Source of the DNA: Bacteroidota bacterium
GTDB taxonomy: Bacteria; Bacteroidota; Bacteroidia; Bacteroidales; ML635J-15
DNA: 64,000 bases
Direction of reading: 5' to 3'
NCBI GenBank assembly: GCA_029558535.1
Contig: JAKQEK010000014.1
Coordinates: 62,001 to 126,000, forward strand
The notes beneath the pieces are model-generated. The model was not told the origin of the DNA, made no database searches, and worked only from the letters and a program-made list of their open reading frames with translations. Each line of letters starts with the position of its first letter. Positions within the stretch are counted from its first letter, which is position 1. Shown in pieces: positions 1 through 8,906 of the stretch. A program made the translations under genes and the position numbers.

Positions 1-1697
1 AAGTCGGTATGAGCTCTTAATTCAATTGTAATATTTGGGTTATCAGTAAGAGTTTTCACTAAACCATCAAGTGCCACGGTAGATTCTGGACGAAGAGTAG
101 CTTTATCATAATCATACTCGATATTTGGTAATACGATAATTCTTGGGATTCTAGCAAGATTTATTACAACATTGATTACAGTATCATACTCAACATTAAA
201 GGTTGTAAACTTAGCTGAATTTGAGAAATAATCTTTATTTACCATTGCTTTTACTTCGTAATTCTGATTAGGCTCGAGTTTATAAGTAAATGATCCGGTT
301 GCTGATGAAACAAGCTCAGCAACGACTCCTGCATCGTTAACAAGTGTTATTTTTGCGTCTTTTATTAAAATAATTTTTTCAAGGTCTGTAGTATCTCTTA
401 CTACACCATTTAGTGTCACAACCAATGGTGGTAAACTAAATGAATATAAATCGTCACTACCTTTACCGCCTTTTCTGTTAGATGAAAAATATCCCGTTTC
501 TTCCTTGCCACTGAATATAATACCAAAATCATCAAAAGAAGAATTTATGGGATATCTTAAATTTTCAATAGCAGTAAACTTTCCTTTGTCATCTTTAACC
601 GCTTTATAAATATCTAAACCACCCATACCTTGATGTCCATCTGAAGCAAAATATAAAGTTCCATCTTCTCTTACAGTAGGAAAGACTTCATCTCCCAAAG
701 TATTAATAATAGGTCCTAAATTTATAGGTCTGCCAAATGAATAACCAGAACCACCTGTTCTTTCGGCAACATATAAATCCATACCACCATAGCCTTCAGG
801 AGCTTCAGCTGAAAAATATAAGAATTTATCATCATTAGAAAGTGCCGGATAGCCTATTTCGTAATTTTCAAAACCCGGAATTGTTACAACTACAGCATCG
901 CCCCATGCATTTCCTTTTTTTGCAGAATAAAATATTTTACAAGGTTCATCCACTTTTTTGCCAGCTTTACATCTTGTAAAAAACATATCTGTACCCTTTA
1001 ATGAAACAGTCGAAGCGCCTTCATCTTCCGCCGTATTTATACCACCAGCCAATGGTAGAGGTTCACTCCAAGATCCTTTTCTATCCTGAGTTACTTCAAA
1101 AATATCGGTAAATTTCTGACCAGATTTGTAATTATCCCTACTTCCCATCGATCCTTCACGTGAGGAAGTAAAGTAAATGCTTCTATAATCTTTAGAAGCC
1201 CATACCGGTGAAAAGTCTAACTGCATAGTATTAAACTTTGATACATTAATTACTTTATATCTTGTAGGACGGCTAATCCATTTTGGAACCACAGTACACG
1301 AAGCAAGACCTGAAGTAGCTCTGTGATCCTGCGGAGAAACTTGTAAATATTGCTTATAAATATCAATAGCATCTTCGTATCTGCCATTCATTCTTAAAGC
1401 ATCGGCATAAAACAATAAAACATCAGGTTTTATAACACCCTTTACATAATTTTGAACTGCTACACCAAAATACATTTCTGCTTTATCAAAATCTCCTAAA
1501 ATTTTGTAACAAAATCCTAACTTATAATTGACCTGAGCTTTTTCGGCCTGAGTTGTAATTCCAGATAAAGCCTTAAGATAATAATCTTTTGCGAGATCAT
1601 ATTGACCGGTGTTATAGTACTCATCTCCTTTTGATATCTGAGCTAACATCATTATCGGCATAAGAACCACTAATGACAAAAAGATAATCCGTTTCAT
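1..1697 (-). CDS. PorE-like OmpA family protein (TPR, PD40 propeller, OmpA), partial at window edge
   Basis: Start ATG is at 1697; the gene runs off position 1, so its C-terminus is missing. The translation begins with a signal peptide (MKRIIFLSLVVLMPIMMLAQ), followed by TPR repeats, a PD40/WD40-like propeller with repeated DIY/DLY and YFxS-type blades, a carboxypeptidase-regulatory-like beta domain and the beginning of an OmpA C-terminal domain (the last readable residues are IELRAHTD). In T9SS-bearing Bacteroidota this order of domains is that of PorE, a periplasmic protein thought to tie the secretion machine to peptidoglycan. Two more PorE-like proteins and a PorP/SprF protein lie just upstream on the same strand. 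The family assignment is firm; that this copy is the core T9SS PorE rather than a paralogue is inference. Confidence 0.85.
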   Translation of the reverse strand, partial: MKRIIFLSLVVLMPIMMLAQISKGDEYYNTGQYDLAKDYYLKALSGITTQAEKAQVNYKLGFCYKILGDFDKAEMYFGVAVQNYVKGVIKPDVLLFYADALRMNGRYEDAIDIYKQYLQVSPQDHRATSGLASCTVVPKWISRPTRYKVINVSKFNTMQLDFSPVWASKDYRSIYFTSSREGSMGSRDNYKSGQKFTDIFEVTQDRKGSWSEPLPLAGGINTAEDEGASTVSLKGTDMFFTRCKAGKKVDEPCKIFYSAKKGNAWGDAVVVTIPGFENYEIGYPALSNDDKFLYFSAEAPEGYGGMDLYVAERTGGSGYSFGRPINLGPIINTLGDEVFPTVREDGTLYFASDGHQGMGGLDIYKAVKDDKGKFTAIENLRYPINSSFDDFGIIFSGKEETGYFSSNRKGGKGSDDLYSFSLPPLVVTLNGVVRDTTDLEKIILIKDAKITLVNDAGVVAELVSSATGSFTYKLEPNQNYEVKAMVNKDYFSNSAKFTTFNVEYDTVINVVINLARIPRIIVLPNIEYDYDKATLRPESTVALDGLVKTLTDNPNITIELRAHTD

Positions 1698-1748
1698 AAT
1701 ATTTAGTTTTTATGTTTTAAAACTGTGTCAAATATAATAACTTATTTT

Positions 1749-3290
1749 TTATTTATTAAAAAAAATATCACGCGAAAAATGTTTTGACTCTGTCAGTGTT
1801 TTAGTTTCGACAAAAGCCTTCTCAACATTACCCCCTTTAATTTTATAAAAAATAATATAATTATTTTCGGGTATAAGGTCAATTTCATAATAGCCATTTT
1901 CGTCAGATAACTGCGTATCCATCAAAACATATTCATCGTTCATTACTTGTATATCAACATTTGGCATAACTTCATTTGTTTTTTTGTCATAAATTGTCCC
2001 CGAAACAGTGAACTTTAATTCGGGTAAAACAAAATGAAAAATATCTGTTTTGCCCATTCCTCCAATTCTCCGGGACGATAAAAAACCTTCTTCTCTCATA
2101 CCTATAAATACTATGCCAAAATCATCATGTGATGAATTAATGGGACTTCCCGGATTAAAAAGGTTGTATTTAGTTCCAGAAATATGTTTTGCCCTAAAGA
2201 TATCAAAACCTCCCATACCCGGATGACCGTCAGAAGAAAAATACAAATCTCCGTTACTTCTGATATAAGGATGAACCTCGTCTGCTTCGGTATTTATAAA
2301 GTCTCCTAAATTTTGTGGTGGTCCAAATGGCTGGTTTTTTCTTTCACGAACTACTTTATATATGTCTTTACCCCCAAGTCCACCCAAAAGGCTATCAGCA
2401 ACAAAATACAATGTCAATTCATCGTCACTAATAGCAGGATGTCCAATTGAAATACCTGTTGGTATTCCGGGAATATCAACTTCCTTTATCTGTCCCCAAT
2501 AGCTCCCAACACGTTTAGCAACATATATCCGACATCCTTTATCAAGATTTTTATCATATTTGCACCTGGTAAAATACAAATTGCTGGACTTATGGTTAAG
2601 ACAAGCTGCGCCCTCCTCATCCGTTGTGTTAACGAGACCCGGAACTATTACTGGATCAGACCACTTTCCATCTTTATCTTGTTCTGAATAAAACAGGTTC
2701 GAGCAAAACTCACCTGATTCGGGACTTAGAGAAATATGAGTCGGAGCATAACGTGTTGAAGTGAAATATATTTTCTTTTTATTACGTACTTCATAAAAAG
2801 GGCAATAATCATATTCCGCAGAATTTAACCTTCCATAAATCTCAACCTCATATCTGGATGGCTTATTTAATGACTCAAATGTAAACTTAATACTTTCAAC
2901 TCCTTTGTTAGAAAGTTTATGTTCAGGAGCTAAACTTTGAAACAATTCATATTGTACCAAAGCGGAATCATATTTTTGTAACATTTGCAAAGATTCACCA
3001 TAATACAAATACACCAATGGATCTTCATAACCAACATTTATAGCTTGTTTAAAATAATTTGAGGCATGTTCCGGTAATGATAATTTTTTATAACAGTAAC
3101 CTGTTTTAAAAGAAGCTTCTGCAATTGTATGCTTACTATTTCGCTTTTTGTTCAACTGAGTTTGATAATAACTTATAGCTTGTGAATACTGCTCTTTATC
3201 CAACGCGATGTCTCCGGATTTTATCAATTTTTGCGAGTATAAAAACTGGAAGCTAAAACAAATTAATAACAGTAAGACAAGTTTTAACAT
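1749..3290 (-). CDS. PorE-like periplasmic protein without OmpA domain (TPR + PD40 + beta domain)
   Basis: About 513 residues from the ATG at 3290, chosen because it opens directly on a compact signal peptide (MLKLVLLLLICFSFQFLYSQ); an in-frame start 30 bases upstream only lengthens the n-region. TPR repeats occupy roughly residues 25-140. PD40 propeller blades (motifs such as DIYKVV, GGFDIFRAK, GGMGKTDIF) follow to about 415, and a carboxypeptidase-regulatory-like beta sandwich ends the protein. It resembles the neighbouring partial PorE-like gene but stops where the OmpA peptidoglycan-binding domain would begin, so it lacks the usual anchor. It lies 52 bases upstream of that gene and downstream of an ECF sigma factor gene. 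Role in T9SS or envelope organisation is inferred from family and neighbours. Confidence 0.8.
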   Translation of the reverse strand: MLKLVLLLLICFSFQFLYSQKLIKSGDIALDKEQYSQAISYYQTQLNKKRNSKHTIAEASFKTGYCYKKLSLPEHASNYFKQAINVGYEDPLVYLYYGESLQMLQKYDSALVQYELFQSLAPEHKLSNKGVESIKFTFESLNKPSRYEVEIYGRLNSAEYDYCPFYEVRNKKKIYFTSTRYAPTHISLSPESGEFCSNLFYSEQDKDGKWSDPVIVPGLVNTTDEEGAACLNHKSSNLYFTRCKYDKNLDKGCRIYVAKRVGSYWGQIKEVDIPGIPTGISIGHPAISDDELTLYFVADSLLGGLGGKDIYKVVRERKNQPFGPPQNLGDFINTEADEVHPYIRSNGDLYFSSDGHPGMGGFDIFRAKHISGTKYNLFNPGSPINSSHDDFGIVFIGMREEGFLSSRRIGGMGKTDIFHFVLPELKFTVSGTIYDKKTNEVMPNVDIQVMNDEYVLMDTQLSDENGYYEIDLIPENNYIIFYKIKGGNVEKAFVETKTLTESKHFSRDIFFNK

Positions 3291-3413
3291 TTTCTTGTTT
3301 TTTGGTTTGTAAAGAAACATAATTTCAGTTTAATTTGCAAATGACAGTGCTAAACAAAATAAATGCCACAGAAAAATCCATGGCACTTATCATTAAAACA
3401 AAAAAACCTTGTA

Positions 3414-3914
3414 TTATCTGTAATCCTGAAGATTATCCATCAAGATTCTACGAGCAAAAAATATTCTACTTTTCACAGTTCCAATCGGCAAATCCATTGT
3501 TTCCGCTATTTCTTTGTACTTATAACCATCAATAAACATTTTAAAAGGAATGCGATAATCATCATCCAATTCATGTATAGTTCTTTCAATATCATTGGTA
3601 CTGATTTTAGTTTCAGCATTTTGATTATCAAACATGGTATTCTTCAAAATATAATCATCTTCAGATTCATCATTAATTGTTTTTTTTGTCGATAGCTTTG
3701 TAACCTGATTCAAATATGTATTTTTAAGAATGGTAAATAACCAAGCTTTAATATTTGTGTCTAAAGCATATTTTTCGCGATACTGAATCGCTTTTAAGAA
3801 AGTTTCCTGAACTAAATCTCCTGCATTTTCGGGATTTCTGGTAAGACTAAGAGCGAAGTACTTTAAGCTAGGCTCCATATCGACTAATCTTGTATTAAAT
3901 TCTTGTGTGCTCAT
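3414..3914 (-). CDS. ECF-type RNA polymerase sigma factor
   Basis: 166 residues, the normal length of an ECF sigma factor. Region 2 (about residues 10-80) shows the expected GDLVQETFLKA and IKAWLFTILKNTYLN segments. Region 4 (about 110-160) has the helix-turn-helix YKEIAETMDLPIGTVKSRIFFARR. No anti-sigma gene is adjacent. The next gene downstream is a PorE-like T9SS-associated protein on the same strand, 123 bases away. In Porphyromonas an ECF factor (SigP) controls T9SS genes, so a similar role is conceivable but is inference from position only. The gene has a full Bacteroidota promoter at 3957-3987. Confidence 0.93.
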   Translation of the reverse strand: MSTQEFNTRLVDMEPSLKYFALSLTRNPENAGDLVQETFLKAIQYREKYALDTNIKAWLFTILKNTYLNQVTKLSTKKTINDESEDDYILKNTMFDNQNAETKISTNDIERTIHELDDDYRIPFKMFIDGYKYKEIAETMDLPIGTVKSRIFFARRILMDNLQDYR

Positions 3915-3956
3915 ATTTGTATTTTTTAATTATATATCTATTTAAGTATTACAATA

Positions 3957-3987
3957 CAAATATACTACATTATTATTTTTTACCAAA
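3957..3987 (-). promoter_or_regulatory. Bacteroidota housekeeping promoter of the ECF sigma gene
   Basis: On the minus strand a -33 TTTG (3984-3987) is separated by exactly 19 bases from a -7 TATATTTG (3957-3964), matching TTTG-N19-TAnnTTTG. Transcription would start near 3950, about 36 bases before the ATG at 3914. Confidence 0.75.
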
Positions 3988-4122
3988 TTTTTTTAAAACT
4001 TTTTTTTTGCTTTAACTCAATATTTCAGAGTATTCTAAATAAGAAAGAGATATAAAACCTAGTAATTTCATATCTCATATAAGTAAAATTAAGCTTGATT
4101 ATAAATTTCGATTAATTAATTT

Positions 4123-4551
4123 TTAGTGAGAAAATATTTCGAATTGACTGAAGAAAAAATTAGCTTCAATCAGTGCATTATCATCAGAATCTGAGCCATG
4201 AATTGCATTTTCCTGAACAGATCTGGCAAATTTTTTCCTTATAGTGCCATCCTCTGCCTGGCTTGGGTTGGTATTTCCTATAAGTTTTCTAAAATCATTA
4301 ACCGCATTTTCTTTTTGCAATACGGCAGCGAGAACCGGTCCGGAAGACATAAATTCTACCAAATCGCGATAAAAAGGTCTTTCTTTATGGATTTCATAGA
4401 ATCTCTCTGCCTGAGCTCGCGAAAGTCTTGTCATTTTCATAGCAATCACAGCAAACCCAGCAAGGTCAATTTCATGTAGAATTGGCACTAAATTCCCAAG
4501 TCTAACAGCGGTAGGTTTTATTAAAGTAAATGTAAATTCGCCTTTTTTCAT
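4123..4551 (-). CDS. ndk: Nucleoside diphosphate kinase
   Basis: 142 residues, the usual length for the family. The enzyme transfers the gamma phosphate from ATP to other NDPs through a phosphohistidine and acts in the cytoplasm. The N-terminal LIKPTAV strand and the active-site motif NAIHGSDS are present, with catalytic His118. Residues binding phosphate and nucleotide (Lys12, Tyr/Arg positions, the RPF segment near 58-60) are also recognisable. It is transcribed in the same direction as the upstream metal-exporter gene, with only 11 bases between the exporter stop and this ATG, so the two are probably cotranscribed. No functional link between them is evident. Confidence 0.96.
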   Translation of the reverse strand: MKKGEFTFTLIKPTAVRLGNLVPILHEIDLAGFAVIAMKMTRLSRAQAERFYEIHKERPFYRDLVEFMSSGPVLAAVLQKENAVNDFRKLIGNTNPSQAEDGTIRKKFARSVQENAIHGSDSDDNALIEANFFFSQFEIFSH

Positions 4552-4562
4552 AATATAAATAT

Positions 4563-5747
4563 TTAGAAATTAAACAATAGCCCAAATATTCCGGACAAAA
4601 ACCCAAGAAAGATAAGTATTATTTTCATAATAACAAAACTCTTTTTTGATTCGGCAAACAAAGGTAATGATCCGTGACCATTTTGAACAATACTGTTCGC
4701 AAGCAATATACTCAAAGGAATTGTCCCTTGTACAAATAGCACGACAAAAACGAGATGTGGACCTGATTGAGGAATAATACCAACTAAAACTGCAATAATC
4801 AAAACATAAATCAGATTGTTGTATATCCAATTATCAAATTCGGCATATTTTAGCAAAAATGCAATTGCAACGAGTGTGAGAAAAACCCACAGCAATATTT
4901 TAGGAAGGTGTTTCACAATAATATGTTTCCAGAGATGCGATTCAATAAAATGGTCGGTACTAAACAGTATAACTATCAAAGCAAATATTGAACTCAATAA
5001 AATAGTAATTTTAACCCAATCCGTTGAATGGTGATGATTTTCATGAGAATGGGCATCATTTTCATGATTTGCTGACGAGTCTCCATCGTGATCACAATCA
5101 ACTTCACTATCAGAATGCTGATGAACCGGCATTTCAATTTTTTTATTTGTGTTTATATCAGGTAAACTAAAAATCAAAGATTCGGAATGACTATGACCAA
5201 TAATGCCCACCACAGTTAACGTAATTACTGTAATAATAATTCCAATAATTGATAGTCTTTTTGGTTTTAATGAGAAATTTTTAAATGAAAAGCTTTTCCC
5301 CTTTGATTCAGCTAGATCGTGATGATGCAAATCGAAAGAAAAGTTTTTTTGGCCTGCGAAATTCTTGTTTTTAAATATTTTATCAGCCAAAATCCCAACT
5401 ATAATTGATAAAACGGCCAAAATAGAAAATATAATAATAGTTTCTTTTGGCATTAAAGCTATCATAAAATAAGCCTCATCTCCTGTTGTAGCTATCATTG
5501 CAGCTATTAAAGCACCGAAGGAAAAAATTCTGTGTGTATATAACGAAACTGCCGTAAAAACACCAAGGCAACCCGGTAAAAGACCTAAAAGTGTACCTGT
5601 AATTATCTGAAGATATCTATTTTTACTAAACCTATTTACAAGTTTGCCTTCTGTGGTTACATTTAAAAATTCGATTAGTAACATCACAACAACTACGAAA
5701 CTTGTAATCAATAAAGTTTCCTGAATTATTCTCAACCAATCAACCAT
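4563..5747 (-). CDS. Putative 10-TM heavy-metal (manganese/arsenic-type) exporter with His-rich loop
   Basis: About 394 residues from the ATG at 5747 (MVDWLRIIQ); a TTG further upstream is less likely. Around ten hydrophobic segments are arranged in two halves that share LLPGCLGVF and IIPQSGPHLVF motifs, the hallmark of the putative manganese/arsenic exporter family (ArsP_2-like, PF11449). The loop near residues 205-245 is very rich in His, Asp and Glu and looks like a metal-sensing or metal-delivery segment. The gene lies close downstream of the OmpA-domain PorE-like gene and just upstream of ndk. The metal exported cannot be told from sequence. Inner-membrane location is clear. Confidence 0.8.
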   Translation of the reverse strand: MVDWLRIIQETLLITSFVVVVMLLIEFLNVTTEGKLVNRFSKNRYLQIITGTLLGLLPGCLGVFTAVSLYTHRIFSFGALIAAMIATTGDEAYFMIALMPKETIIIFSILAVLSIIVGILADKIFKNKNFAGQKNFSFDLHHHDLAESKGKSFSFKNFSLKPKRLSIIGIIITVITLTVVGIIGHSHSESLIFSLPDINTNKKIEMPVHQHSDSEVDCDHDGDSSANHENDAHSHENHHHSTDWVKITILLSSIFALIVILFSTDHFIESHLWKHIIVKHLPKILLWVFLTLVAIAFLLKYAEFDNWIYNNLIYVLIIAVLVGIIPQSGPHLVFVVLFVQGTIPLSILLANSIVQNGHGSLPLFAESKKSFVIMKIILIFLGFLSGIFGLLFNF

Positions 5748-5772
5748 AAAAACTTTTTCTGATAACAATTAA

Positions 5773-7758
5773 TTATTCAGATTGTTCAAAATTTTCAATA
5801 GATACAGCAATAATTTCAATTCTTCGCTCCCTTGATGCCGCAGGACTATAAATTGAGTTTCGCGGATCATTAGGATCGTCGCTAACTTTCCCAGCCGAGA
5901 AAGTTTTACCAAAAGCAACAAATTCATAACTAATCATACCCGACTCAATATAAGGTAGAAAAATTCCTCCCTCATATTCTGCAAAATAGTTAACCAAACT
6001 TGAAATTCTTCTTTTTGCGAGATTATTATTATACTCAACCGTATTAAGCGGACTAGTATATCCTTTAATTGTTACAACAATCTTTTTACCTTCCTTCAGC
6101 AATTCTTTCATTAAACTCGAAAACTCCAGCAACTTATTATAATTCTCCTGTACATAATATGAATAATAATAATCGACACTGTCAATTGCAGAAGCTTTAT
6201 CGCTTTTAGACAAACCTTTCGAAAAATTCTTACGATATTCTTCCTGAAGCTCCATATATTTGAAATAAGTCGTTGAATAATTTAGTTCGGTAACGGTATC
6301 CCATGAATTTGGGCCAGGTTGATCGTTATGAAAATACAATGCAATCGGCACTAATAGTTTTGTTCTTTCAGTAAGGATTTCTATTCTCTGTTCTTCAATT
6401 ACTTCTTCGTTTATTTCTCGTTCTATATCGTGATAAAAAATATCATTACAGCAACTCTGATGACTGACAGCATAAGCCGATTTTCTATTGCTGGCGAGAA
6501 ATGCCACATATTGATCGGGATATATTTTGTAATAGAAATCATTTTGTGCTGAATTTAAAGGGTACCCAACATTTTTAATTGTATCCCAGACTCTAAAATT
6601 ACCCTTAACTTTAAAAATATCGTATCCCCCCATACTTGAGTGCCAATCGGAACTGAAATATAGTAATGAATCTTCAGAAGTATAAAACGGCGTTATTTCA
6701 TTCCCCGGTGTATTTATAACAGAAGTGGTGTCAAAAAAATTCAAATACCGTGTATCATCAAAAACAGGTCTTCCTATATTTCGGGCAAATCCCCAACTTC
6801 CATCCGGCAATATTTCGCAAAAATAAATATCGTACCCACCCTCTCCTTCCGGTCTGTCTGATGACCACAGAAATATATCAGTTTTATCCTCTCTTTCGAC
6901 AAGATAAGGATGAGTGGAATTAAATCCCGGTTTATTTATTATTTCGGGTAACTTCTCAGGTTTACACCATAATCCATTTTTCAATTCTGACATAAATATA
7001 TAGGTATTACCTCCTTTATAATAATCAGAAATCGTAAAATAAATTTTATCAGACTTCTTATTAAAATGAGGATTAGAAATATCAAAACCCGGGACATTGA
7101 TTATCTCATCTAGTAGTGTTGCTTCATCAACACTTTGATTAAAAAAATTGATTTGATATAATCTGGACTTATAATCATGAATACTATCGTTGATTGGTTT
7201 AATTGACGAAAAAACTAGCATAGAATCATTATAGAAACCTGTCGAATAATCGCTATAAACAGAATTTATCAAAGTATCGCACTGAATTATTCTATAACCA
7301 TTAGGCCTATTAAACATTTTCCAAGCATATTCACAATTAATTAATTCTTCCTCAGCCCTTTTATATAAAACATGTGTATTATCAAGTCCACAAACCTCAA
7401 TGTATCTTTTGAAAAAATACTGGGCTCTGACAAATTCTTCGTTAGCTTTTAACATCAAAGCATAGTAAAAAAATGCTTCAGGATATTTTTCGGGAATTTT
7501 ATCCGCCAAATATCTATAATGTATCGCTGCTCTCACATAATCATTATCTTTTCTATAAGATTCTGCAGTTTTCCAAACGATATCATACATTCGTTGATTA
7601 TACTTCAAAGCTTCTTCGTATAATTTAGCAGCACCAAAATAGTTCTTTAATTTATATGCTTTATCTGCAGATGCAATAAGATTTGATATTTCCTTATTCT
7701 GAGAAAAAGCAATTACAGAAAATAAAATAAAAACTATATATAGTAGTGTTTTTCTCAT
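5773..7758 (-). CDS. PorE-like protein: TPR + PD40 propeller + C-terminal OmpA domain
   Basis: 661 residues from the ATG at 7758 (the TTG codon one position upstream is not needed). Signal peptide MRKTLLYIVFILFSVIAFSQ, TPR repeats to about residue 150, PD40-like blades (GGNTYIFMSE, GEGGYDIYF, MGGYDIFKV) to about 430, and an OmpA domain near residues 545-655 with the signature segment NNLAKRRISSLVNYF. Such proteins bind peptidoglycan through OmpA and are partners of PorP/SprF barrels. The start codon overlaps the stop codon of the PorP/SprF gene by one base (TGATG), so the pair is translationally coupled, the usual arrangement for this pair in Bacteroidota. Confidence 0.88.
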   Translation of the reverse strand: MRKTLLYIVFILFSVIAFSQNKEISNLIASADKAYKLKNYFGAAKLYEEALKYNQRMYDIVWKTAESYRKDNDYVRAAIHYRYLADKIPEKYPEAFFYYALMLKANEEFVRAQYFFKRYIEVCGLDNTHVLYKRAEEELINCEYAWKMFNRPNGYRIIQCDTLINSVYSDYSTGFYNDSMLVFSSIKPINDSIHDYKSRLYQINFFNQSVDEATLLDEIINVPGFDISNPHFNKKSDKIYFTISDYYKGGNTYIFMSELKNGLWCKPEKLPEIINKPGFNSTHPYLVEREDKTDIFLWSSDRPEGEGGYDIYFCEILPDGSWGFARNIGRPVFDDTRYLNFFDTTSVINTPGNEITPFYTSEDSLLYFSSDWHSSMGGYDIFKVKGNFRVWDTIKNVGYPLNSAQNDFYYKIYPDQYVAFLASNRKSAYAVSHQSCCNDIFYHDIEREINEEVIEEQRIEILTERTKLLVPIALYFHNDQPGPNSWDTVTELNYSTTYFKYMELQEEYRKNFSKGLSKSDKASAIDSVDYYYSYYVQENYNKLLEFSSLMKELLKEGKKIVVTIKGYTSPLNTVEYNNNLAKRRISSLVNYFAEYEGGIFLPYIESGMISYEFVAFGKTFSAGKVSDDPNDPRNSIYSPAASRERRIEIIAVSIENFEQSE

Positions 7759-8783
7759 CAAATAAAATCAGGACATTTTCTATAATAAGGTGAGTCAAAT
7801 GGTTTTGTTTTCATAAAAATGTAAATCAATGAGAACTCAACTCCACCTTTACCACGGCTAATTGAAGTCAGTTTTGATAAATTTATATCATAATTTATGA
7901 GAATTCTGGCGTTATGATATTTAAATCCAAAAACTACAATTCCGGCATCTGCAGTTCTCATAAAAGTACCAAAATAAATTGACTGAAGACTTACAGGATT
8001 ATAGTCAAAACGAAGCATTGCTCCTATATCGTACTCTGTGTATTTACTCTGAAACATTGCTAAAAAATTTGGTTCAATCCATAAATCATCTTTAATGTTA
8101 TATTCTGCAGATACTACAAGAGAATACTTTTTTGGTAAATATGAATCTGCGTTATTATAAAAGCTCTTTATGGGTTCATTTAGATGAGAAATAGAAAATC
8201 CTGTTTGAATCACAAGTTCTTTTTTGGGTTTATATAATAGATTTAGCCCTGTCCCTAAATCAAAATAATTGCATTTATCATACATCCATTCTTCACCAAT
8301 TGGTAATAAAGGATTAAACTGTTCGCCGGTATATTGATTCCCGAAACTGAAATTATTAAAATTAATATTATGCATTATATACCCTGACATAATACCCACA
8401 CCAAGCAAAACTTTTTTTTGTTCTCCAAAAGGGAAATAATATGCAAGGTCAACACAAAATTGAGTTGTTCCTAGTTTACCATCGCCGGCAACATCATTAA
8501 AAACCTGAACTCCAACACCTGAACGTGAACCCGGAATAAAAAGGTTATTAAAACCCACGTCAAAAGAGCCTGCAATTGTAGTATAAGCATTGGTAAAAGT
8601 ATTCCATTGATTTTTATTGTTTACAACTCCGCGAAAATCACCTTCAAAATTTCCTGTATTTGCAGAATTTGTATATAACGGAGATGAGAAAAACTGACTA
8701 AAATGTATATCCTGGGCATTCACAAAACAAGAAATGAATGACTTAACAATTATTATTAGTAGTAATAGTTGTATTTTTTTCAT
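7758..8783 (-). CDS. Type IX secretion system membrane protein, PorP/SprF family
   Basis: 341 residues from the ATG at 8783; an upstream TTG in frame was not used because the ATG begins a clean signal peptide (MKKIQLLLLIIIVKSFISCFVNAQ). After cleavage comes the family-typical DIHFSQFFSSPLYTNSANTG, then about fourteen amphipathic beta strands of an outer-membrane barrel ending with the IYIFMKTKPFDSPYYR segment. PorP/SprF proteins interact with C-terminal domains of secreted or surface proteins and with PorE. It is the first gene of a coupled pair with the PorE-like gene downstream. Confidence 0.92.
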   Translation of the reverse strand: MKKIQLLLLIIIVKSFISCFVNAQDIHFSQFFSSPLYTNSANTGNFEGDFRGVVNNKNQWNTFTNAYTTIAGSFDVGFNNLFIPGSRSGVGVQVFNDVAGDGKLGTTQFCVDLAYYFPFGEQKKVLLGVGIMSGYIMHNINFNNFSFGNQYTGEQFNPLLPIGEEWMYDKCNYFDLGTGLNLLYKPKKELVIQTGFSISHLNEPIKSFYNNADSYLPKKYSLVVSAEYNIKDDLWIEPNFLAMFQSKYTEYDIGAMLRFDYNPVSLQSIYFGTFMRTADAGIVVFGFKYHNARILINYDINLSKLTSISRGKGGVEFSLIYIFMKTKPFDSPYYRKCPDFI

Positions 8784-8880
8784 AATCAATAATTCAATGT
8801 AAAATTAAGCATAATTATCGTTAAGTGCAATACATCAAATATAATTTAGTCTAAAATGCATATATTTTTTACAATTGAAT

Positions 8881-8888
8881 TACATTTG
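8881..8888 (+). promoter_or_regulatory. -7 element (TACATTTG) of the AlgX-like gene
   Basis: A perfect TAnnTTTG box lies 18 bases before the ATG at 8907. It argues against the in-frame ATG at 8856, which would be upstream of the transcription start. No clear -33 TTTG is seen. Confidence 0.5.
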
Positions 8889-8906
8889 CAAAAAATTTCA
8901 TTCTCA

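Noticed and set aside
3335..3695. Short open frames antisense to the ECF sigma gene
   Set aside because: They lie fully over the well-supported sigma gene and its downstream gap, and have no motif or promoter.
4563..5747. ZIP-type zinc importer
   Set aside because: A His-rich loop is common to ZIP transporters, but the duplicated LLPGCLGVF/IIPQSGPHLVF motifs and about ten helices fit the putative manganese/arsenic exporter family better.
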